Shown here piece by piece: positions 33,356-41,581 of a stretch of 64,000 nt of DNA. Numbering within the stretch: the stretch's first letter is position 1; every line of letters begins with the position of its first letter. The DNA comes from Salmonella enterica subsp. diarizonae (lineage in GTDB: Bacteria > Pseudomonadota > Gammaproteobacteria > Enterobacterales > Enterobacteriaceae). The notes under the pieces are model-generated. The model made no database searches. It worked only from the letters and a program-made list of their open reading frames with translations, and was not told where the DNA came from. The position numbers and the translations under genes were made by a program. Where the stretch lies: contig NZ_VXJV01000014.1 in NCBI RefSeq assembly GCF_008692785.1, positions 1-64,000 on the forward strand, in the 5' to 3' direction.

Positions 33356-33831
33356 TGAATAATAAATGTAAAAAAATAGCGCTGTGTTTATTCTTGCTGG
33401 CCGGGACCTATAATCTGTGGACCCTGCGGCCGGTTAAAATTCTGTATACCTATTCATATTTTGGCTCGACAGTTTTTCTGGTTGTGGATCATCTGCCGTG
33501 GACTGACAGAGATAAAATCAGGTGGTACCTGACGTACAGGGAAGAATTTAAGAGGAAATACCCTTTACTGGATCAGGACTGGTTTCGCTATTATGTAATA
33601 AATATTGGCAACGGCTTTACTAATGCTAAAAATTATCACGATGGGCCGTATGAAGATTTATATTGCTTTCCGACCATTAAGGATGATGCTGATTGTATTG
33701 TGAAAGACTATTTATTCATCGTTGATGAGTATTCCGATAGTAATACTACTTTTGGTGTAACCGTTATTGATGGCGAGCATGAGTACCAGTTAACGCCCGA
33801 GAAACAAATAGAGAGAGTTTTCTATCCGTAA
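33355..33831 (+). CDS. DUF943-type membrane-anchored protein
   Basis: The 158-residue protein has one N-terminal hydrophobic helix (about 7-25) followed by WTLRPVKI and a polar domain likely in the periplasm. Segments such as VDHLPWTDRDKIRWYL, a Cys-containing DLYCFPTIK...CIVKDY and YQLTPEKQIERV resemble the DUF943 family; E. coli yigG lies at the same position and may be related. Function is unknown. Its ATG overlaps the stop of the DUF3289 frame (TGATG), so the two are translationally coupled. This frame is intact even though the upstream partner is broken. Confidence 0.7.
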   Translation: MNNKCKKIALCLFLLAGTYNLWTLRPVKILYTYSYFGSTVFLVVDHLPWTDRDKIRWYLTYREEFKRKYPLLDQDWFRYYVINIGNGFTNAKNYHDGPYEDLYCFPTIKDDADCIVKDYLFIVDEYSDSNTTFGVTVIDGEHEYQLTPEKQIERVFYP

Positions 33832-33887
33832 AGCATAGCGGGAGCTGTGCTGAACCACCGCTATGACTCTGCGTTCCGCTGAAACTG

Positions 33888-33920
33888 TAGGCCGGATAAG
33901 GCGTAACCGCCATCCGGCAC
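33888..33920. repeat. REP element downstream of corA
   Basis: GCCGGATAAGG...CCGCCATCCGGC is a typical REP unit in the convergent gap between the DUF943 gene and corA. Confidence 0.8.
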
Positions 33921-33925
33921 CAGAA

Positions 33926-34876
33926 TTACAGCCAGTTCTTCCGCTTAAAGTAGAGATACGGCGCCAGCCCGGCAAGGATCATAAAGATAATCGCGCCAGG
34001 GTAGCCGAAGCTCCATTTCAGTTCCGGCATAAACTCGAAGTTCATCCCATAGCTGGAAGCGACCAGCGTCGGCGGCAGGAACACCACGGAAACCACCGAG
34101 AAGATTTTGATGATGCGGTTCTGCTCGATGTTGATGAACCCCATCGCCGCCTGCATCAGGAAGTTCACCTTCTGGAACAGCGATTCATTGTGCGGCAGCA
34201 GAGATTCGATATCGCGTAGAATCTCGCGTGCCTGCTCCAACTGTCCGCCCGGTAAGCGCGCCTTGCGCACCAGGAAGTTCAGCGCGCGCTGGGTATCCAT
34301 CAGACACAGGCGTACCTTCCAGCCGATATCTTCCAGCTCCGCCAGCGTGGAGAGCGCTTCGTCGTATTCATCGCCCTGATGCCCTTCCATAATGACGCGG
34401 CTCAGTTTTTCCAGATCGCTGTAGATGTTTTCGATTTCATCCGCCAGTTGTTCAATTTTGGTTTCGAACAGATCGAGCAATAATTCATAAGCATTACCGT
34501 CGACCATCGCCTGACTGCGGGCGCGCATACGATACAAACGGAAGGCGGGCAGCTCGCGTTCACGCAGCGTAAACAGACGGCCATCGCGAATAGTGAATGC
34601 CACCGTAGAGTTACCGGCATGATCTTCCGCATCTTCGAAGAAGAAGAAAGAGTGGATATGCAGTCCGTCTTCGTCTTCAAAGAAGCGCGCGGATGCTTCG
34701 ATATCTTCCAGTTCAGGACGCGTTGCCAGACTCTGGCCCAGCTCAGATTGTACGCGCAACCGCTCGTCGTCGTCCGGTTCGACCAAATCGATCCATACGG
34801 CATCAATCAGGGTTTGTGACTCCTCGACTTCCAGCCGGGTCAGTCGGTTTTTTTCCAGTTGAAATGCGCTCAGCAT
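33926..34876 (-). CDS. corA: Magnesium/cobalt transporter CorA
   Basis: The 316-residue protein is the main constitutive Mg2+ channel, acting as an inner-membrane pentamer. A large, acidic cytoplasmic domain (about 1-255) precedes two C-terminal membrane helices. The family signature YGMNF has GMN at 277-279 after the first helix, and the end is basic (KRKNWL). I chose ATG 34876 (MLSAFQ), which has GGGAG upstream; the ATG-like extension of five residues is less likely. Its leader carries corL and a stem-loop tied to Mg2+-dependent transcription control. Confidence 0.97.
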   Translation of the reverse strand: MLSAFQLEKNRLTRLEVEESQTLIDAVWIDLVEPDDDERLRVQSELGQSLATRPELEDIEASARFFEDEDGLHIHSFFFFEDAEDHAGNSTVAFTIRDGRLFTLRERELPAFRLYRMRARSQAMVDGNAYELLLDLFETKIEQLADEIENIYSDLEKLSRVIMEGHQGDEYDEALSTLAELEDIGWKVRLCLMDTQRALNFLVRKARLPGGQLEQAREILRDIESLLPHNESLFQKVNFLMQAAMGFINIEQNRIIKIFSVVSVVFLPPTLVASSYGMNFEFMPELKWSFGYPGAIIFMILAGLAPYLYFKRKNWL

Positions 34877-35002
34877 GACCGGGACTCCCAATGCGTAAAA
34901 ATATCGGACAGCTCAGATGGGCACACAGAAACAAATTGGGTTTCAGACCATTAAACAGCCTGACTCAACGCGACGGGAAAAATGAAAGGTCGCTGACAAC
35001 CG

Positions 35003-35034
35003 CTAAGGCTATCAGCAAAAAGGGATAGCCTTAG
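35003..35034 (-). promoter_or_regulatory. corA leader stem-loop
   Basis: On the minus strand CTAAGGCTATC and GATAGCCTTAG pair perfectly over 11 bases with a 10-base loop. The first arm includes the corL stop codon, so a ribosome finishing corL would open it. This layout fits the known Salmonella mechanism in which corL translation governs Rho-dependent termination in the corA leader. The exact structural roles are inference. The rest of the leader (34877-35002) has no further gene. Confidence 0.75.
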
Positions 35035-35087
35035 GAGTTGATCCTGGATGACAGGATAATGAGCCAGTATCTACTGGGTGTGTCCAA
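35031..35087 (-). CDS. corL: corA leader peptide CorL
   Basis: The 18-codon ORF starts with TTG, 8 bases after AGAGGA, and would encode MDTPSRYWLIILSSRINS. It lies about 26 bases after the predicted corA transcription start and 150 bases before corA. Position and size agree with corL described in Salmonella, where its translation links Mg2+ level to Rho termination before corA. The published limits of corL may differ from my TTG choice. Confidence 0.7.
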   Translation of the reverse strand: MDTPSRYWLIILSSRINS

Positions 35088-35119
35088 GGCGAATGTCCTC
35101 TTAGCGTAATCGTGGGCGC

Positions 35120-35148
35120 ATGTTACGCCAGCAAAAATTTGCCGTCAA
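35120..35148 (-). promoter_or_regulatory. corA promoter
   Basis: On the minus strand there is a -35 TTGACG at 35148-35143, a 17-base spacer and a -10 TAACAT at 35125-35120. The start would be near 35113, leaving a leader of about 240 bases before corA. Confidence 0.75.
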
Positions 35149-35250
35149 CACGCAACGAAACGCGAAAAAGCAATAATTTCCCCTTATGCAGAAAGGTTAG
35201 CAGAGAGAGGCTATTTATCTATGATTTCAGAATATTAACATCACTATATC

Positions 35251-35335
35251 GCTGGATGGCGGCTTCGCCTTATCCGAACTCAAATCAACATGTTAACCAC
35301 CGCGTAGGCCAGATAAGACGCGTCATCCGGCAATA
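35251..35335. repeat. Two REP units between corA and uvrD
   Basis: One unit is GGATGGCGGCTTCGCCTTATCC at about 35254-35275 and the other spans AGGCCAGATAAGACGCGTCATCCGG at about 35307-35331. They lie after the uvrD stop and before the corA promoter. Positions 35149-35250 are AT-rich with no gene seen. Confidence 0.7.
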
Positions 35336-35345
35336 TGTGATTCGG

Positions 35346-37508
35346 TCAAACCGTTTCCAGTTTCGCATACGCGGCAACCAACCATTTGATCCCTTGCCCC
35401 TGAAAAGCCACCTGCAACCGGCTATGCTCGCCGCTGCCCTCCAGGTTGACAATAGTACCCTCGCCGAACTTCGCATGGCGCACACGTTGGCCGAGTTTAT
35501 AGCCTGTGTCGTTTTCCGCCAGCGGCGTTCCCATTCGTTGATGGCTCACCGGACGACTGACGGTGGCGCGCAGACGAACCTCCTCCACGCACTCCTCCGG
35601 CAACTCGCCGATAAAACGCGACGGGCGATGGTAGACCTCTTTACCGTACAGACGACGCGTTTCGGCATAGGTTAACGTTAGTTTCTGCATGGCACGGGTC
35701 ACACCGACGTAGGCCAGACGACGCTCCTCTTCCAGACGCCCGCCCTCATCCAGCGACATCTGGCTGGGGAACATCCCTTCTTCCATCCCGACGATAAATA
35801 CCTGCGGAAACTCCAGCCCTTTTGCCGAGTGCAGCGTCATGAGCTGTACCGCATCCTGCCAGGTATCCGCCTGCCCCTCGCCCGCCTCCAGCGCCGCGTG
35901 AGAGAGGAAGGCCTGAAGCGGCATCAAATCTTCATCTTCGTCGTTGTAGCTGAACTGCCGCGTCGCCGTTACCAGTTCCTCTAAGTTTTCGATGCGCGTC
36001 TGGCCTTTCTCGCCTTTTTCTTGCTCATACATTGTGCGCAGGCCGGAGTCTTTGATCACCCGGTCGGTCTGCACATGCAGCGGCATGTCGGCGGTCTCCT
36101 GCGCCAGGGCGTCGATCAGCTCCATAAAGCGTTGTAGCGCGCTGGCCGCACGCCCGGCCAATGCCTTCTCCTGCAACAACTCACGACACGCCTGCCACAA
36201 TGTTAGCTGGCGGTCGCGCGAGGTCTGGCGCACCACGTCCAGCGTGCGGTCGCCGATACCGCGCGTCGGGGTATTCACCACGCGTTCAAACGCAGCATCA
36301 TCGTTGCGATTGGCAATCAAACGCAGATAAGAGAGCGCATCTTTGATCTCCTGACGTTCGAAGAATCGCATACCGCCGTAAATCCGGTACGGCATACTGG
36401 CCTGTAATAAAGCTTCTTCCAGCACGCGCGACTGGGCGTTACTGCGATAGAGGATGGCACATTGTGCAAGCGCGCCGCCGTTGTCCTGCCAGGTTTTGAT
36501 GCGGTTAACCACAAAACGCGCTTCATCCAGTTCGTTGAAAGCGCAGTACAGCGATATTGGTTCGCCGTCAACGCCGTCAGTCCACAGTTTTTTACCCAAA
36601 CGCCCATTGTTATTCTCAATCAGAGCGTTCGCCGCACTAAGGATGTTGCTGGTCGAGCGGTAGTTCTGCTCCAGACGAATGGTCTGCGCGCCGGGAAAAT
36701 CATTGAGGAAGCGCTGGATATTCTCTACCTGCGCCCCGCGCCAGCCGTAGATCGACTGGTCATCGTCGCCGACAATCATCACTTTGCCGGTATCACCCGC
36801 CAGCAGACGAACCCAGGCGTACTGAATGTTGTTGGTATCCTGAAATTCGTCCACCAGAATGTTAGTAAACCGCTCGCGGTAGTGCTGCAGGATGTGCGGC
36901 TTGTTCAACCATAGTTCATGAGCGCGCAGCAGTAGCTCGGCGAAATCCACCAGACCAGCGCGATCGCACGCTTCCTGATAGGCCTGATACACCTTCTGCC
37001 AGGTTTGCTCCACCGGGTTACCATAGCTTTGGATATGGTGCGGGCGCAGCCCTTCGTCTTTCTGGCTATTGATGTACCACATCGCCTGACGCGGCGGCCA
37101 CTGCTTCTCATCAAGATTCATCGCCTTAATCAGGCGTTTAAGCAAACGCATCTGATCTTCGCTGTCGAGAATCTGGAAATCCTGCGGCAGATTAGCGTCC
37201 ATATGATGCGCGCGCAGCAGGCGGTGCGCCAGACCGTGGAACGTCCCCACCCACATTCCGCCCTGGCTTGTACCCATCAACTGGCCAATACGATGGCGCA
37301 TTTCCGCCGCCGCTTTGTTGGTAAAGGTCACCGCCATGATGGAGTATGGCGAGTTGTTTTCTACGCTCAGTAACCAGGCGATACGGTGCACCAGCACGCG
37401 GGTTTTCCCGCTTCCCGCGCCCGCCAGCACCAGCATGTTGCTACGTGGCGCGGCCACCGCTTCGCGCTGTTTATCATTAAGGCTGTCGAGCAGGTAAGAA
37501 ACGTCCAT
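35346..37508 (-). CDS. uvrD: DNA helicase II UvrD
   Basis: The 720-residue superfamily 1A 3'-5' helicase acts in nucleotide excision repair, mismatch repair, RecA-filament removal and backing up stalled RNA polymerase. Walker A AGAGSGKT is at residues 29-36, the Walker B DEFQDTN near 221, and the GDDDQSIYGWRGA motif near 247. The C-terminal tail (RNA-polymerase-binding Tudor-like) ends KWLVAAYAKLETV. I chose ATG 37508, two codons after an in-frame GTG. It has its own SOS-regulated promoter at the 3' end of the lptM-dapF-yigA-xerC-yigB cluster. Confidence 0.97.
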   Translation of the reverse strand: MDVSYLLDSLNDKQREAVAAPRSNMLVLAGAGSGKTRVLVHRIAWLLSVENNSPYSIMAVTFTNKAAAEMRHRIGQLMGTSQGGMWVGTFHGLAHRLLRAHHMDANLPQDFQILDSEDQMRLLKRLIKAMNLDEKQWPPRQAMWYINSQKDEGLRPHHIQSYGNPVEQTWQKVYQAYQEACDRAGLVDFAELLLRAHELWLNKPHILQHYRERFTNILVDEFQDTNNIQYAWVRLLAGDTGKVMIVGDDDQSIYGWRGAQVENIQRFLNDFPGAQTIRLEQNYRSTSNILSAANALIENNNGRLGKKLWTDGVDGEPISLYCAFNELDEARFVVNRIKTWQDNGGALAQCAILYRSNAQSRVLEEALLQASMPYRIYGGMRFFERQEIKDALSYLRLIANRNDDAAFERVVNTPTRGIGDRTLDVVRQTSRDRQLTLWQACRELLQEKALAGRAASALQRFMELIDALAQETADMPLHVQTDRVIKDSGLRTMYEQEKGEKGQTRIENLEELVTATRQFSYNDEDEDLMPLQAFLSHAALEAGEGQADTWQDAVQLMTLHSAKGLEFPQVFIVGMEEGMFPSQMSLDEGGRLEEERRLAYVGVTRAMQKLTLTYAETRRLYGKEVYHRPSRFIGELPEECVEEVRLRATVSRPVSHQRMGTPLAENDTGYKLGQRVRHAKFGEGTIVNLEGSGEHSRLQVAFQGQGIKWLVAAYAKLETV

Positions 37509-37536
37509 TGGCACCGCCGCGTAAAAACATGAAAAC

Positions 37537-37569
37537 TAAAAACGCCCGGCGGCGCTTCGCTTACCGGGC
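37537..37569 (-). terminator. Attenuator-like hairpin in uvrD leader
   Basis: On the minus strand GCCCGG and CCGGGC flank a GC-rich inner hairpin and are followed by GTTTTTAGTTTT. It lies between the uvrD promoter and the uvrD start, so it would terminate part of uvrD transcription; an attenuator has been proposed for E. coli uvrD. Confidence 0.6.
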
Positions 37570-37579
37570 CTACTTATCG

Positions 37580-37610
37580 TAGGGCGGATAAGCATAGCGC
37601 CATCCGCCAG
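37580..37610. repeat. REP-like unit in uvrD leader
   Basis: GGCGGATAAGC...GCGCCATCCGCC is an imperfect REP-type palindrome between the LexA box and the attenuator-like hairpin. Confidence 0.65.
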
Positions 37611-37615
37611 AATGA

Positions 37616-37631
37616 CTGGGAATTTATACAG
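37616..37631. promoter_or_regulatory. LexA box of uvrD
   Basis: CTGGGAATTTATACAG fits CTG-N10-CAG. It lies just downstream of the uvrD -10 and covers the start site, as known for E. coli uvrD, a DNA-damage (SOS) gene. Confidence 0.85.
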
Positions 37632-37642
37632 AACTACTGGTG

Positions 37643-37670
37643 ATTATATCAGCGAGGTGAGAGATGCCAA
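37643..37670 (-). promoter_or_regulatory. uvrD promoter
   Basis: On the minus strand TTGGCA at 37670-37665 and TATAAT at 37648-37643 are separated by 16 bases. The promoter overlaps the last codons of yigB. Confidence 0.8.
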
Positions 37671-38360
37671 CCGCGAAATTTCAATATGCGGCAGTAAACG
37701 GCTGTCCAGTGTCCGCATCAGGTCGGCATTTTCCGGCTTAATCCAGCAAGCCTGCATCCCACAGCGAATAGCGCCAGCCACATCGGTAGTCAGATCGTCG
37801 CCGACATGTAGGATCTCGCCGATCGGCACATGCAGTTTTTCCGCCGCCAGGAAATACATGTCGCTAAACGGCTTGGAACGCCCATCCGGACCAGCGCGCA
37901 GTACAAACTTAAAGTAATCACCGAGGCCAAACAGTTCCGGCTGGGCGTTGCCGTTAGTGATCGCCACCAGCGGCCATTTTTTCGCAAGCCGCTGTAACGT
38001 CTCATGGGTAGCCTGCGGAACCTCAATCTGGCTACGCCATTTGGCAAAATGCATCATCGCCGCATTCGCGCCGGCAATGGCCTCCTGCGCCGATAGTCCC
38101 GCATCCCGCATGGCCTGCTCTATCGCGCGATGGCGCCAGCGGGTAACGTCATGATAAATTTCCGGCTCCACTTCACGCACCGCCTGCCGTATCCGCTGTA
38201 AATCGACGTTTTGAAACGAACGTAGCAACGGGTGATAATTTTGCATAAAAGCGAGCGCTTCCTGCTCAGTACGCAAAATCACCGGACGGTTATCATAAAG
38301 GGTATCATCCAGGTCAAAGGTGAGCGCGGCAATACGCCCCAAAGGCCGGTAAAAACGCAT
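37644..38360 (-). CDS. yigB: HAD-family FMN phosphatase YigB
   Basis: The 238-residue HAD phosphatase has motif [11 protein letters not shown] near residues 14-23, the Thr/Asn motif ITNGNA near 134 and the acidic motif [10 protein letters not shown] near 190. The family member in E. coli dephosphorylates FMN and the riboflavin precursor pyrimidine phosphate. Its start shares a base with the xerC stop (TAATG). It belongs to the dapF-yigA-xerC-yigB cluster, and its 3' end carries the uvrD promoter. Confidence 0.93.
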   Translation of the reverse strand: MRFYRPLGRIAALTFDLDDTLYDNRPVILRTEQEALAFMQNYHPLLRSFQNVDLQRIRQAVREVEPEIYHDVTRWRHRAIEQAMRDAGLSAQEAIAGANAAMMHFAKWRSQIEVPQATHETLQRLAKKWPLVAITNGNAQPELFGLGDYFKFVLRAGPDGRSKPFSDMYFLAAEKLHVPIGEILHVGDDLTTDVAGAIRCGMQACWIKPENADLMRTLDSRLLPHIEISRLASLTSLI

Positions 38361-39262
38361 TATTTCCCCCGTTTAGCGCGCGGATGCGCCGCGTCGTACA
38401 CCGAAGCAAGGTGTTGAAAATCAAGATGAGTATAAATTTGGGTGGTGGAAAGGTTGGCATGACCCAGCAGCTCTTGCACGCCGCGCAGATCGCCGCTCGA
38501 TTCCAGCATATGGGTCGCGAACGAATGGCGCAGCTTATGCGGATGCACGTGGCTGTTTAGCCCCTGCTTTATGCCCCATTCGGCGAACCGTTTTTGGACA
38601 TTGCGCGCGGAGATACGCTTGCCAAGTTTCGACAGGAATAACGCCTCTTCATCGCTGGCGAACAGACCGCGCAGATCCAACCAGTGCTCAATCCACGTCA
38701 CCGCGTTACGGCCAATCGGCAGGCGCCGCTCTTTGCTGCCTTTGCCCATTACCCACACTTCGCCGGTATCGAGATCGAGGTGTTTTATATCCAGGCCAAC
38801 CAGTTCGGATAAACGCAGCCCCGCGCCGTACATCACCTCCAGCATCGCCCGGTCGCGTACTGCGAGCGGATCGTTGAGATCGATGTCCAGCAGGCGGTTA
38901 ACGTCGTCGACATCAATATTTTTCGGCAGATGACGCGGCGCTTTCGGTGCGGAGACGCCCTTCGCCGGGTTAGCTTTCAATTCGCCCTGACTGACTAACC
39001 AGTCAAAAAAGCTCCGCAATGCCGAGAGACGTAGCGCCAGACTGGCAGGACCAAGCCCTTTGCGCCGACTGCGAACCGCAAAACTGCGCACTATCGCAGC
39101 GTCACATTGCTGCCAGCTTTTCAGCCCGGTTTCTCCGGCTAAAGCGATAATGGCATCAAGCTGACGCTGGTAGTTCAGCAGGGTAATGGGGCTAAGCTGG
39201 CGCTCCACGCCTAAATAGCGCAGGAACCGCGAGACATCCTGAGAAAGCGCGACATCCGTCAT
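38360..39262 (-). CDS. xerC: Tyrosine recombinase XerC
   Basis: The 300-residue site-specific recombinase acts with XerD at dif to resolve chromosome dimers. The catalytic set is complete: Arg150 (GAGLRLSEL), Lys174 (MGKGSKERR), His242 and Arg245 ([11 protein letters not shown]), His268 (LGHANLSTT) and nucleophile Tyr277 (QIYTHLD). It is two residues longer than E. coli XerC. It overlaps yigA by four bases. The N-terminal core-binding domain covers about residues 8-95. Confidence 0.97.
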
Positions 39263-39966
39263 ACGCGTTCAATCCAGCGCTCCAGCAGTTCCGGCAGCAT
39301 CAGCGCGATCTCCTGCAAAAGCTGCGTCCCCTGTTCTGGCTGATAGTGATGAACGTCGCGGCTACTGAAAAGCACGACGCCGAGATCGGCGTCACGGCCC
39401 AACATGGACATCGCAACCGAACCAATCGCTTTCGCCTCTGGCAAAACTACCAGCAGTTCCGGGCCGTTTAGCGGACCAAGATAATGTTGCGACTGTCCCA
39501 GTCGCTGAATACGCAGCGGCTCGAAAGCCTGACGGTTTAACGCCAGATGCGTATAGCGCGACGGCGCGCCAAGTCGCCAACGATCCGGGAACAGACGCAG
39601 CGTCGCGCCGGCAAGCCCCAGATCGCGCGCCCAGCGGTGCAATCGCATCAGCATCTCATCCAGACTATCCGCGGCGACCAGACGGCTTTGCAGATGCAGC
39701 AGTCGATAAAACAGACTTTCATTGGCATGAGCCTGTTCCATCAGCAGCGTCATATTTTCTTCAAGCGCATTGATGTGATTACGCGCGCGGGCCATATGCC
39801 ACTCAACGAGCGAAACCGTTCCCCGCACGGGATGGGGAACACGCATCGCTTCCACGGCATGGGCATTACGGATAAAAAACTCAGGGTGGTGGCGCAAGTA
39901 ATCGACGACCGCTCGATCGTCCAGTTCCATGAGCGTTTCCTGTAGTTCTTCCTCTGGTTGCTTCAT
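39259..39966 (-). CDS. yigA: DUF484 (GAF-like) family protein YigA
   Basis: The 235-residue protein is of the DUF484 family, which resembles GAF sensor domains. A conserved N-terminal segment [12 protein letters not shown] (about 20-31) is followed by a helical linker and the GAF-like part (about 90-230). Its function is not established. The four-base overlaps with dapF upstream and xerC downstream show it is part of one translationally coupled operon. Confidence 0.9.
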
Positions 39967-40787
39967 AAATGGATAAATCCGTCGTAGACATGTGCCGCCG
40001 GGCCAGTCATGTATAACGGATGACCCGGACCTTTCCAGGCGATATCCAGCCGACCGCCCGGTAATTCCACGCGTACCTCTTCAGCCAGCAGTCCCTGCTG
40101 AATCCCCACGGCAACGGCAGCACACGCGCCGCTGCCGCACGCGCGGGTCTCCCCTGCGCCGCGTTCATAGACTCGCAGCCGGATATACTCGCGTCTTACA
40201 ACCTGCATAAAACCGATATTGGCGCGTTCAGGAAAACGCTCATGGCTTTCCAGAACCGGTCCCAGCGTTTCAACGGCCGCCGTATCGACGTTATCAACCT
40301 GAATGACACAGTGCGGATTGCCCATTGAAACTACGCCGCACAGTATGGTCTGTTCCGCCGCTCGCATAATATACGTCTTTTCCGCTTTGTTGGCGCGAAA
40401 AGGCACCTGCGTGGGTTCAAAGTTTGGCTCCCCCATATTCACCCGCACCAGTTCATCTTCCGTGACGCTCAGTACCATCCGGCCCTTCGCGGTACTGACC
40501 CGAATATCGCGTTTATTGGTTAGCCCTTTCAGGCGAACAAATCGCGCGAAACAGCGCGCGCCATTGCCGCACTGCGAGACTTCACTGCCGTCGGCGTTGA
40601 AGATGCGGTAATGAAAGTCCAGCTCAGGATCATAGGGCGGCTCAACCACCAGCAGCTGATCGAACCCTACGCCCAGGTGTCTGTCGGATAGCCGACGAAT
40701 CAGCTCCGGCGAAAAAAAGACATTCTGCGTTACCGCGTCGACGACCATAAAATCGTTGCCAAGGCCATGCATTTTAGAGAATTGCAT
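39963..40787 (-). CDS. dapF: Diaminopimelate epimerase DapF
   Basis: The 274-residue PLP-independent epimerase interconverts LL- and meso-diaminopimelate for lysine and peptidoglycan synthesis. The catalytic Cys pair is visible: Cys73 in SQCGNGARC and the second in [11 protein letters not shown] (about 217). I chose the second of two adjacent ATG codons ([13 protein letters not shown]). It follows lptM by 36 bases and overlaps yigA. Confidence 0.97.
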   Translation of the reverse strand: MQFSKMHGLGNDFMVVDAVTQNVFFSPELIRRLSDRHLGVGFDQLLVVEPPYDPELDFHYRIFNADGSEVSQCGNGARCFARFVRLKGLTNKRDIRVSTAKGRMVLSVTEDELVRVNMGEPNFEPTQVPFRANKAEKTYIMRAAEQTILCGVVSMGNPHCVIQVDNVDTAAVETLGPVLESHERFPERANIGFMQVVRREYIRLRVYERGAGETRACGSGACAAVAVGIQQGLLAEEVRVELPGGRLDIAWKGPGHPLYMTGPAAHVYDGFIHL

Positions 40788-40823
40788 CATTCACTCCGTT
40801 CACGCGGGGACAGAAAACTATCC

Positions 40824-41027
40824 TCAGTAATTGACCTGGGACGGGCCATCTCCCGTTGCGCGATCGTTCTTATCGGGCATCGTGGACTGCGTTTGTGAAT
40901 CGACTTTTTTCGTCGGCGGCGGCACACTTTTATCGGCTGGCGGGAAATAAAGCGGCCCTTTCAAACCGCAGCCCGTCAGGCTGAACAGAGTCAGAAGTAC
41001 AGCGAGTGTCTTAAACACGTTTTTCAT
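40824..41027 (-). CDS. lptM: LPS-assembly lipoprotein LptM
   Basis: The 67-residue outer-membrane lipoprotein has a signal peptide with lipobox LTGC, and the lipidated Cys is residue 20. The mature part is short, proline-rich and polar. It was formerly YifL; recent work ties it to oxidative maturation of the LPS translocon LptD. It heads the minus-strand lptM-dapF-yigA-xerC-yigB(-uvrD) group and is divergent from cyaY. Confidence 0.92.
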   Translation of the reverse strand: MKNVFKTLAVLLTLFSLTGCGLKGPLYFPPADKSVPPPTKKVDSQTQSTMPDKNDRATGDGPSQVNY

Positions 41028-41165
41028 TATGGATTGCCTGTAAGTTCATGCTTTCTGTTTTCTATCATCGCAGGAGAAGGCGTAAAAGCAAGAGTTTGGC
41101 GGTAAACTGCAACGCCTTTTGTTCCAGGTTATACTGCCGCCATCACGAAAAAACGGGAAACGACA

Positions 41166-41486
41166 ATGAATGACAGTGAATTTCATCGCCTGGCTGACGC
41201 TCTGTGGCTAACCATTGAAGAACGCCTCGATGACTGGGACGGCGACAGCGATATCGACTGCGAAATCAACGGCGGCGTGCTGACCCTCAGCTTTGAAAAC
41301 GGCAGTAAGATCATTATCAACCGTCAGGAGCCGCTGCATCAGGTATGGCTGGCGACCAAACAGGGCGGCTATCATTTCGATCTGAAAGGCGACGAGTGGA
41401 TTTGCGATCGCAGCGGCGAAACCTTCTGGGATCTGCTGGAGCAGGCGGCGACACAGCAGGCGGGCGAGGCGGTGAGCTTCCGCTAA
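41166..41486 (+). CDS. cyaY: Iron-sulfur cluster protein CyaY (frataxin)
   Basis: The 106-residue bacterial frataxin homologue binds iron and modulates the IscS/IscU machinery. The N-terminal acidic helix ([16 protein letters not shown], about 19-34) carries the iron-binding surface, and the beta-sheet segment with [15 protein letters not shown] follows. Length equals E. coli CyaY. It is divergent from lptM and convergent with cyaA across REP units. Confidence 0.95.
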   Translation: MNDSEFHRLADALWLTIEERLDDWDGDSDIDCEINGGVLTLSFENGSKIIINRQEPLHQVWLATKQGGYHFDLKGDEWICDRSGETFWDLLEQAATQQAGEAVSFR

Positions 41487-41495
41487 GTGCTTTAT

Positions 41496-41575
41496 TGCCC
41501 GGTGGCGCTGCACTTACCGGGCCTACCGGAGCCGAACGTAAGCCGGATAAGACGCGTCAGCGTCGCCATCCGGCC
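41496..41575. repeat. Two REP units between cyaY and cyaA
   Basis: GCCCGG...CCGGGC at about 41497-41522 and GCCGGATAAGACGCG...GCCATCCGGC at about 41542-41575 form a small BIME in the convergent gap, likely serving both 3' ends. Confidence 0.8.
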
Positions 41576-41581
41576 CGCTAA

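Noticed and set aside
32505-33831. A complete prophage or insertion sequence in the rarD-corA interval
   Set aside because: No integrase, transposase, terminal repeats or target duplication is visible; only the DUF3289/DUF943 genes are present.
35112-35675. Plus-strand 187-codon open frame over the corA promoter and uvrD 3' end
   Set aside because: It crosses the corA promoter, REP units and the uvrD end, and no family resemblance is visible.
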